DNA of 64,000 bases from assembly GCA_963796565.1 (NCBI GenBank), contig CAWCMA010000003.1, positions 434,001 through 498,000 on the forward strand, written 5' to 3'. Below, one piece after another: positions 54,727-61,700 of the stretch. The translations under genes were made by a program, and so were the position numbers. How positions within the stretch are numbered: the first letter of the stretch is position 1; each line of letters starts with the position of its first letter. Below the pieces are notes generated by a model that was not told the DNA's origin, did not search any database, and saw nothing but the letters and a program-made list of their open reading frames with translations. The DNA is from JAKAVN01 sp963796565. GTDB taxonomy: Bacteria > Desulfobacterota > Binatia > Binatales > Binataceae.

Positions 54727-55107
54727 ATGCCAGCAAAGCCCAAATCGTTCCATGGTTCATGGCGGATCGTCCGTATGGATGAATGGGATGAAAAATATCT
54801 GGATCTCGTCGAAACCGCCTGCATCACGATCGAGAAGCGCGGCCAGGGCTAATTTCTCTTTCGCGCTGTGAAGGGATGGCTGGATTGCAGATTCATGGAA
54901 CGCGACGGACTACTCTTCGTCGAGTTTTCCTGGGAGGGATTGAGCGAAGGCAACAATGTGTGTGGCCGGGGATGGGCAAGCCTTCAATCCGACGGGAGTC
55001 TCGAAGGGCACTTATTCCTCCACCTAAACGACGATTCGGCTTTTATTGCGAAGCCCAAAAGCCTAGTTAAGCCACCGCAGAGGCGGGCTCGTGACGAAGA
55101 AGCATGA
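54727..55107 (+). pseudogene. Conserved small hypothetical protein with in-frame stop
   Basis: Begins MPAKPKSFHGSWRIVRMDEW, then YLDLVETACITIEKRGQG, a TAA at 54850-54852, and goes on in the same frame as FLFRAVKGWLDCRFMERDGL, VEFSWEGLSEGNNVCGRGWA and LHLNDDSAFIAKPK. It looks like a widespread small protein family of unknown function in Proteobacteria, in which a sense codon (probably GAA) occupies the stop position. The last 15 codons overlap the convergent DUF4926 gene. Translation could restart at 54868 to give 79 residues. Confidence 0.65.
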
Positions 55108-55276
55108 GGTGACTCTCAGGCAGCGCCACTGAGGCATATGTCCGCCCTTCCAAGTCACAGAACTCGACTTCGAAAACCCCCGACGCGACCGTCTCTACGA
55201 TGGTCCCCACCTGTCCTCGACGAAGTCCTTTTTCTGGCTCGTCTTGGGTAAGCGCAACGACATTCAATAGTTTCAT
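55067..55276 (-). CDS. DUF4926 domain protein
   Basis: A 69-residue SH3-like small protein: NVVALTQDEPEKGLRRGQVG then TIVETVASGVFEVEFCDLEG, matching DUF4926. It starts one base after the stop of the DUF6883 gene, so both are one operon. DUF4926 and DUF6883 proteins are commonly encoded together; a toxin-antitoxin or immunity-type role has been suspected for such pairs but is not established here. Confidence 0.75.
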   Translation of the reverse strand: MKLLNVVALTQDEPEKGLRRGQVGTIVETVASGVFEVEFCDLEGRTYASVALPESHLMLLRHEPASAVA

Positions 55277-55277
55277 G

Positions 55278-55619
55278 TCAGAGTCCCCGCAAAATGTAGC
55301 AGCTCGTCAAGCGCGGAAAGTTCTCATTTACAAGCACAATCCAAGCGGAACGCACCAGCGTTCGGCGTCCTGCATGCTCCAAGAGAAAATCTATCACATA
55401 ACGATGACCGAATCCGTCAACTTCGCCGGCAACGGCATCTTGATCGCGGGCCGCCGCCTGCAGCCGCTCCTGCAACATATGGCTATCGGCCGCACCGATT
55501 CCCAGCACCGCTCGAAAGACGCGCGCCTTATGGCGACCTTCCGGGTGAGCCGCACTCAAACAATAATCGCGCAATTTCGCGATTTCGACCAACGCTTTCT
55601 CGCCATTAGGCAGCTTCAC
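55278..55619 (-). CDS. DUF6883 domain protein
   Basis: A 113-residue protein: KLPNGEKALVEIAKLRDYCL, PEGRHKARVFRAVLGIGAAD, and GHRYVIDFLLEHAGRRTLVR followed by an SAWIV strand, the pattern of DUF6883. The GRHKARVF segment is the most conserved part. It precedes the DUF4926 gene with a 1-bp gap. It is oriented against the transfer operon and is likely an accessory gene of the element. Confidence 0.75.
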   Translation of the reverse strand: MKLPNGEKALVEIAKLRDYCLSAAHPEGRHKARVFRAVLGIGAADSHMLQERLQAAARDQDAVAGEVDGFGHRYVIDFLLEHAGRRTLVRSAWIVLVNENFPRLTSCYILRGL

Positions 55620-55948
55620 GGTTCAAGCAGCTTAGCGTCTTCCAAGCTCCATCGAAATAAGGTGGCCACCATGCTCCGCGCACGGCCGCGTGCCACCGGC
55701 ATGCCGGTCGCGCTGACGCGCTTGTCACGCAGCCCTGCAAGCTGCGCATTCGGCGGCGACTCGGAAATCTGGCGCCGCCCTCGGTTCAGTTGAGAGGGCG
55801 GGCGCTTTAAAATGCTGCTCGCATAGAGACCGGGCGACGTGAGCTGCGCCAGGCTATCGATATTGCGTCCGAGGAAGCGTCACTGATGTGACTTATGCAT
55901 GCAGGCGTGATAATTTTGCAATTCGCAGAACGGAGTAGCGGGAGGGGT
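55620..55948. promoter_or_regulatory. Regulatory gap before the XRE gene, with a TGCATGCA motif
   Basis: About 330 bp without a gene, holding the divergent starts of the DUF6883 and XRE genes. TGCATGCA at 55895-55902 lies a few bases before a good -10-like GATAAT (55908-55913), as expected for a repressor site. The same core occurs in the excisionase promoter (57009-57016) and, spaced by two bases, in the pilin promoter. Confidence 0.4.
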
Positions 55949-56275
55949 ATGAAGACATTTGGCGAGCTGATTGCGGAGGGACGCAAGCGGGCGAAGCTGA
56001 CACAGCGCGAATTCGCTGCGCGCATCAAGATGGAGGATGGCAGGCCAATCTCGGCGCCCTACCTCAACGACCTCGAACACAACCTGCGTCACCCGCCGCG
56101 CGGCTACCTCATCGAGCAATTCGCCAAAGAACTGGACCTCGAAGTGGATTTGCTTTATTTCGCGGCGAAGCGCATGCCAAGAGATATCGAACCTGTGGAC
56201 GCGTCCGAGGATCAAGTACTCGCCGCATACCGGGCCTTTCGAAAGGAACTCAAGACCAAGGGGAAGAAGCGATAG
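55949..56275 (+). CDS. XRE-family helix-turn-helix regulator
   Basis: A 108-residue repressor-type protein. The HTH_3 domain occupies most of it: GELIAEGRKRAKLTQREFAA, then ISAPYLNDLEHNLRHPPRGY, with a helical tail. Start is the ATG at 55949, after GGAGGGG; the frame is open 18 codons further up. Together with the ImmA/IrrE gene 12 bp downstream it forms the regulator-protease pair known from ICEBs1, where the protease cleaves the repressor to induce excision. It probably represses the element promoters. Confidence 0.88.
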   Translation: MKTFGELIAEGRKRAKLTQREFAARIKMEDGRPISAPYLNDLEHNLRHPPRGYLIEQFAKELDLEVDLLYFAAKRMPRDIEPVDASEDQVLAAYRAFRKELKTKGKKR

Positions 56276-56287
56276 GGAGCGAGGACC

Positions 56288-56953
56288 ATGGAATGGGTAC
56301 GGGACACCACGGGTCGTTTCAGCCGTCGCCCCTATTACCAGCTGACTTACCTGGACCAGCAGTGTGAACGACTCCTCTTTGACTTTCTCAATGACCTTTA
56401 CGGACAGGTAACGATACCGGTTCCAAACGGCGCGTTGATAAAACTGATTGAGCGCGACGCCAAGGAACTGAACGTATACGCCGATCTCGCGCAAGGTATC
56501 CACGGCGTCACCTATTTCGACCCGCCGCGCAAGCCAAAGGTTCGGATCGCGCGCGAGCTGTTCACTGAAAGCTGGCGCGTACATCGGTTGAGATTCACGC
56601 TCGCTCACGAATACGCGCACGTCCGAATTCACGCACCTCTCTACAATTCTGCTGGCATTGCCAAGAGCGAAGATCACAATTGTAAGGACGAAGAGATCGA
56701 ACCTTCGGACCATAAGGTGGACTGGATGGAATGGCAGGCTGGCTACGCTGCGGGGGCACTCCTGATGCCGGTGAGCCGGCTCAAGCTGGCGGTCGAAGCA
56801 TGTCTTGGAAAGGGCGGCGACTCAGAAGTTCGCTCTGATTCTTCCAAGGCGACGGACCTCAAGCAGCGGGTCAGCGAAGCGTTCGCGGTGTCCGAAGAGG
56901 CGGCCGGAGTGCGTCTGTCCCAGCTTGGCTACCTGCACAACGTCGAGCGCTAA
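56288..56953 (+). CDS. ImmA/IrrE-family metallopeptidase
   Basis: A 221-residue zinc protease. The active site is RFTLAHEYAHVRIHAP (HExxH near residue 110), with the downstream acidic ligand region EWQAGYAAGALLMPVSRLKL typical of the family (ExxAxxFAxxLLMP). The C-terminal part has EAFAVSEEAAGVRLSQLGYL, the usual recognition helix. Expected role: cleavage of the neighbouring XRE repressor on DNA damage or a similar signal. The start is 12 bp after the XRE stop with a GGAGCGAGG site. Confidence 0.9.
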   Translation: MEWVRDTTGRFSRRPYYQLTYLDQQCERLLFDFLNDLYGQVTIPVPNGALIKLIERDAKELNVYADLAQGIHGVTYFDPPRKPKVRIARELFTESWRVHRLRFTLAHEYAHVRIHAPLYNSAGIAKSEDHNCKDEEIEPSDHKVDWMEWQAGYAAGALLMPVSRLKLAVEACLGKGGDSEVRSDSSKATDLKQRVSEAFAVSEEAAGVRLSQLGYLHNVER

Positions 56954-56976
56954 GCGGAAGTGGCGATCATGGGGGC

Positions 56977-57018
56977 TTGCAATGGTTTCGGGCTTCTGCT
57001 ATCAAATCTGCATGCAGA
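56977..57018 (+). promoter_or_regulatory. Promoter and palindromic operator of the xis-int unit
   Basis: TTGCAA (56977-56982), 17-bp spacer and TATCAA (57000-57005), followed at once by the perfect 12-bp palindrome TCTGCATGCAGA (57007-57018). Shares 18 identical bp with the pilin promoter at 49094-49111. Confidence 0.6.
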
Positions 57019-57038
57019 CTAGCAAGTGAGATCCCGCC

Positions 57039-57281
57039 ATGAGTGCAGTGCAGAACCCAAGTGAAGAAGTGACGGCCTTTGTTCCTGTCGAACGGTTCGA
57101 GCCCTTTTACATCACGGTCAAGCAATGTGCCGCGAGAGTCGGGCTTTCGTATTGGACGATCTATCACTGGATCGCCGACGGCAAGCTCACGAACGAACGT
57201 GGCCTGCGTCACGCCGGGCGCAGTGTGAGGATCGAGTGGCGGGTGTTCAAGGACGCCCTCGATCGGGGAGAGCTAATCTAA
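57039..57281 (+). CDS. Excisionase-type winged-helix DNA-binding protein
   Basis: An 80-residue protein with a MerR/Xis-like HTH_17 domain: YITVKQCAARVGLSYWTIYH, WIADGKLTNERGLRHAGRSV and RIEWRVFKDALDRGEL. Placed 1 bp before the integrase gene, it is the expected directionality factor that favours excision. Confidence 0.85.
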   Translation: MSAVQNPSEEVTAFVPVERFEPFYITVKQCAARVGLSYWTIYHWIADGKLTNERGLRHAGRSVRIEWRVFKDALDRGELI

Positions 57282-57282
57282 A

Positions 57283-58626
57283 GTGCGGTTCGTCCGTTTC
57301 GAAAGCACGCCGTACCGCGCGGCGGATGGCAGCGTCAGGCGCCGCTTGCGAGTCGCGTTCCTCTGGAACGGCCCGGAGGATTCACGGCCCCGCCGTTACC
57401 GGGAATCCACGCGCCTCGACGACAATCGCGCAAATCGCCGACTTTGGAGCGCGAAACTCAAGGAAATCGAACGTGAGATCGTCGCCCACAGCTTTGATCC
57501 GATTCGTTGGTTCCCATGGAGCTGCCGGGCTACCGACCAGAGCGCAGCGAGAGTCGAGACCATCGGCGATTTTGTCCGCCAGTACCTGCAGGAGCTTGCC
57601 GGACTCAGGGAGCGAACCCGAGAGGAGTACCGGTTCATATTTGAGGCTCACGTGCTGGCATCGAAGTTCGCTCTCGTGCCGCTGGCCCAGCTTGATGACG
57701 GGCATATCAAGCGTCTGATCCGTGAGCTTGAACTCAAGCAAATCCACGGCGGCCGGCAACTTCAAGCCAGCACAATCAATAAGATTCTGGCCCGCATTCG
57801 CACCATGGTTACCGTTGCATTCGATCGCGGCCTCATCCCGCGCGAAAGGGGCAATCCGGTGTTGTTCGTTAAGAACCTGAAGAAACCACCGCGGCGAGTC
57901 GAGCCCTTCACGCCTGACGAACTGCTACGTATCTTCGCCGCCAGCGAGGGCCAACAGCGGGCATTTTACATCACGCTCGCTTTTACGGGTTTACGCCCGA
58001 GCGAGGCGCTTGGGCTCTGCTGGAATCGGCACCTCGATTTCGAGAGAGAACTGATCCTCATACGGCAGCAACTCGTTGACGGAGAGGTGAGTGAGAATCT
58101 CAAGACCGAGCGATCGCTGCGCGACGTTCGTATGTTCGGACCCGTCAAGATTGCACTGGCGTCACTCGGGATGCAGAACCGGCTTCGAAGTGAATTCGTT
58201 TTCTGCAACCGGTTCGGGAAGCCGCTCACCGAGGCATGGCAGGGCGACGCGCCGTGGCGTCAGACGGTCGCGCGCGCCGGCGTACCTTACCGAGTGCTCT
58301 ACAACTTGCGGCACAGCTACACGACGCTGATGCTGATGGCTGGCAAGCCGATCCAGTGGATCGCGCATCAGCTTGGTCACGTCGGGGTGAAGAAAATTGA
58401 CGAGGTGTACGGCCGCTGGTCGAACACGCCGGAGGAAGAGAAACTGGACCTTGAGCGATTCTTCGCGGCGGTGATCGCGCTGCCGCGTGCGGCGCAGAGT
58501 CGGCCGAATCTGCCCAAGTTCTGCCCAAGTGAAAAGGCGAAACTCTCCGACGAGATGGAAAACCCTGAATTCACGGGCACTTACGGATCGACTGGTGCCC
58601 CGGCCGGGAATCGAACCCGGACTTGA
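57283..58626 (+). CDS. Tyrosine integrase of the element
   Basis: A 447-residue site-specific recombinase that inserts the element into tRNA-Arg. A core-binding domain lies at about residues 95-180 (FVRQYLQELAGLRERTREEY). The catalytic domain has box I Arg in LAFTGLRPSEALGL near 236, box II with YNLRHSYTTLMLMAG near 340 (Asn replaces the usual His before LR), LGHVGVKKIDEVYGRW with the LGH His and the Tyr nucleophile near 376. Start is GTG 1 bp after the xis stop. The last ten codons (GAPAGNRTRT) are the tRNA-derived att core, and the TGA lies inside the tRNA. In the excised circle the frame would continue for 15 more residues from the left end. Confidence 0.93.
   Translation: MRFVRFESTPYRAADGSVRRRLRVAFLWNGPEDSRPRRYRESTRLDDNRANRRLWSAKLKEIEREIVAHSFDPIRWFPWSCRATDQSAARVETIGDFVRQYLQELAGLRERTREEYRFIFEAHVLASKFALVPLAQLDDGHIKRLIRELELKQIHGGRQLQASTINKILARIRTMVTVAFDRGLIPRERGNPVLFVKNLKKPPRRVEPFTPDELLRIFAASEGQQRAFYITLAFTGLRPSEALGLCWNRHLDFERELILIRQQLVDGEVSENLKTERSLRDVRMFGPVKIALASLGMQNRLRSEFVFCNRFGKPLTEAWQGDAPWRQTVARAGVPYRVLYNLRHSYTTLMLMAGKPIQWIAHQLGHVGVKKIDEVYGRWSNTPEEEKLDLERFFAAVIALPRAAQSRPNLPKFCPSEKAKLSDEMENPEFTGTYGSTGAPAGNRTRT
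58500..58528. repeat. Right copy of the 29-bp end repeat with tandem CTGCCCAAG
   Basis: Matches 23165-23193 at 27 of 29 positions in the same orientation. It lies 66 bp before the right att core, within the integrase 3' coding part (RPNLPKFCP). Arm-type integrase site is the likely role, but a common ancestry of integrase coding tails at both ends is possible. Confidence 0.45.
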
Positions 58627-58667
58627 GGTTCCGGAGACCTCCGTGATGTCCTTTTCACTACCGGGGC
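58593..58667 (-). tRNA. tRNA-Arg (anticodon CCG), CCA encoded
   Basis: Read on the minus strand: acceptor GCCCCGG pairs with CCGGGGC, D-arm GTGA/TCAC, anticodon stem GAGGT/ACCTC around the loop CTCCGGA with anticodon CCG, T-arm CCGGG-TTCGATT-CCCGG, discriminator A and CCA. It reads CGG arginine codons. Intact because the integrated element supplied or restored the 3' end. Confidence 0.95.
58595..58623. repeat. attR: 29-bp direct repeat within tRNA-Arg
   Basis: Identical to 23030-23058. It covers the 3' half of the tRNA from the variable region through the discriminator base and first CCA base complement. Confidence 0.9.
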
Positions 58668-58738
58668 GTGACTGCGGATGGCAGAGGCAGAAGGTACCTC
58701 AGCCACGCCACCCTAACAAGCACCTCGCGCCGACGACA

Positions 58739-61700
58739 CTAGGGGATTCCCCTCCCCATCAGCTTGACTCCCTGGACCTTGGACGAATCTGTCGTCACCG
58801 TCAGTTTGCCCGTCAACTGACCCTTGGCCGTCGGGTTGAAGGCGATATCAACCGTGCAGCTTTGGTTGTGCGTCAGCGTCTCGCCAGTGCACTGGTCGTT
58901 GCTCACGACGAATTCGGCGTCGCTCGACACCACGCTCATCACCGACGCGACGGCGCCGGTGATGTTGGTCATCTTCAGATGCTTGGCCGCGCTGGTCGTG
59001 TTGACCTTGACCTTGCCGAGGGTCAACGGGGCAGGCGTAAAGGAGAGCGTACCCGGCACGCCCGCGCCCTTGAGTGCGACGGTCTGCGGAGAACTGCTCG
59101 AATTGTCTGTGACTATGAGCTTGCCCCGATACGCGCCGAGCGCGTCGGGCACGAATTTGATCCTGACCGTACAGCTCTGGCCCGGCTTCATCAGCGTCTG
59201 GCAGGCCTGCGGATTTACGATCTGGAAGTTCGAGGTCGTGCTGAGGTTACCTACCAGGATTGGCACGCCGCTCGGATTGCCCAGCGTTATCGCTTTGACC
59301 GGCATCGGGCCGGAGCTTCCGAAAATCGGGCGGTTGCCGAAATCGAGCGGGCGGGGTGAGATCGAGAGTGCCCCCGCCACCGGCTGAGCAATCTCGTTGT
59401 GCCAAATCGGGGTTTCGATCGGCTGATTCGTGTCGAACACCACCGAGGCCTGGTTGGTCACCTTGGTGCCATTGGCGAGCGCATGCTTCGGCTTCACCGA
59501 AAACTGCACGCTGCCTGCTCCCGCCGGCGCGACACCAGGCTGGTTAGGGGGCAGGAAGCCTGCCGGGTCATCCTGCGGCACTGGTAACCCGGTCGAGGCG
59601 TCGATCGAGGTGAAAGTCCACTTGAGCAGGCCGGTGCTGGTATCAAGGCTGCCCTGGATATTGACCTTGAGGTTCGCGATATCTTCCACGGCGCCCATGT
59701 CGACCGTGGTGCTGTAGTTGCTCGACCCCGCGGGCGGCGTGACCACAGTGTTGCCAAAGCCCATCGGACCGAGTTGTACGGTCTTGAGGATGAATTTGGT
59801 CGGATCGAGCTGATCGGTGATTACGACCTGCTGTGCGGACGCCCCCGTTGAGGGCTCATTTTCGAATGAGACCGTGTAGCTGAGGGGCTGGCTGCCGAGC
59901 ACCCAGTGTCCCTCCAGCGCTCCCTGCGGGCCGGTCTTGTCGTTGGGATCGATGGCACCGACAACGCTGGGCTGGCCGGGCGGCGGCGGCGGCGGACAGG
60001 GTTGAAATACCTGGCCGCAGGCAAAACTTATGTTTTCAAGGCTCACGACGATCTGCTGCACCTGGGCCAACACCTGTAGGAAAGGCGGTAAAGCTCCCGC
60101 GGCGCAGGTGACTACGGTGTTATAGATCTGAAGACCAATCGTCTGGTAGTTCATAAGTTCCAGGCCCGTTGTGACGACGCCTGGGTCTGAGTATATGTTG
60201 TATAGTCCTTCCCCGGTGTAGACGGTCTGAAGAATGAGGCTAAGCGCCTGCTGTACGCAGCTTACCTTGGCTTTTACGCCGGCAAGCTGAAGGATCAACT
60301 GTACCAACTGTTCGACGCACGCGGCTTCCGTGTTGGGATCCGCGGTACAGATTCCGCCGCCACTGCTCGACGCCGCCGCGTCAATCGCGTCCGGGCTGAT
60401 CGCACCGCTATCGCACACGGCTCCGGCGCACAGCTTGGCGGGAGCCTGAGTCTGTGGCAGCGCACCGGAGACCAACGCGTCGGTGGTGTATGCCTGAATT
60501 TCGACGTTGGTTGCGAGTGTAGGCGCAGTTATCTGAAAGGCGATCGCGTGGCTGCTCCCCGCAGGTATGACGGGCACGAAGAGGGCCGCGACGGTCTGGT
60601 CATTGGCCGTGAAGCTAACGGGAACTTGTGAGTAATCGATCGGCGGAGTGTTGGGAACCTGAGGCGGGTTGGTTAGTTTAAATTGCGGTACGAAGGTCAC
60701 GCTCGACGGCACCTCGATGAATAGTGGTACTCCGTAGGCGTCCGCCTGGCCGCTGTTACCGACGGTAACGTAAAAGGTAGTAGGGGTGTTGACTCGGATC
60801 GCCGAACGGCCGGCGATATTGACCCACACATTCGGTCCGCCGCCCTCCGTTACGGTAAAGGCAGTTGCGCCACCGATGACGGTGTTGTCCGGATTTTGGA
60901 CCGCCAGAGAATAAGTACCTACGGCCGCACCCGTGAGATCGAAGACGGTCCCGATTCGAGTACCGTCCGGAGAAATACTCACTAAAGAACCGTCAATGCG
61001 GGTGCTGCCTTTCACCAGCGACGGAATCGCGCCCGGCTCGAAATTGCTGCCCGTGATAGTGACCGTCACCGAACCTGCATTCCCGCCCGAAGTTGGGTAG
61101 ATCGAACCGATCGTGCCCGTTCCGAGCGCGGCGACGAAGGCGTCGTGACCATCGACGGCCTGACCGGTGGTGCCGCCAAAGGTGGACTGGAACGCATCGG
61201 GGGTGAGCGGAAACCCGGTGGCCGAGGCCGTTGCGCCGGTCATGTATACGTTGCCCTGCGGATCAAGCGCGAGGGCATTGATTCCGTCGTCGCCGGTGCC
61301 GCCGAAATAGGTTGCATATACGAGCGAAGAGCCGGTCGAATCGAACTCGGCCAGGTAACCGTCGGCAGCGCCACCGCCATAATGGGACTGCGCCGCATCG
61401 CCCGTGACCGCAAGGGTCTGAGATGGAGTATCGGAGCCGATGAACGCGTCACCCTGCGAGTCGACTGCGAGGCCGATAAAGCCGTAATCGTTGGGGTGAC
61501 CGAAGAAGGCGTTGTCGTTATTCTCGGCCGTGACGTAGGTGCCATAATTTTCGGTGGTGCAATTCCTGGTTATTTTCACCAGCGTGTCGGAATAGCCACC
61601 GGGATTAGGATTGCTGGTCAGAAAGGCACCCGGCGTAGTTGGAAATGCGGCTGAGGCGCTGGTGCCGGCCAGGTAGACCTCGTCTCCCAGGACCACGCGG

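Larger units (their letters stand above)
23030..58623. mobile_element. Integrated mobilizable element / ICE remnant in tRNA-Arg(CCG), about 35.6 kb
   Basis: The element is bounded by 29-bp direct repeats of the tRNA 3' end. A tyrosine integrase gene points into the intact tRNA at the right end, the classic tRNA-island layout. The right 10 kb carries pilin, TrwA-, TrwB- and TrwC-like genes, XRE and ImmA/IrrE regulators, excisionase and integrase. The left 25 kb is a mosaic of cargo genes and insertion sequences. Only one mating-pore gene is recognisable, so self-transfer looks unlikely without a helper. Confidence 0.88.
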
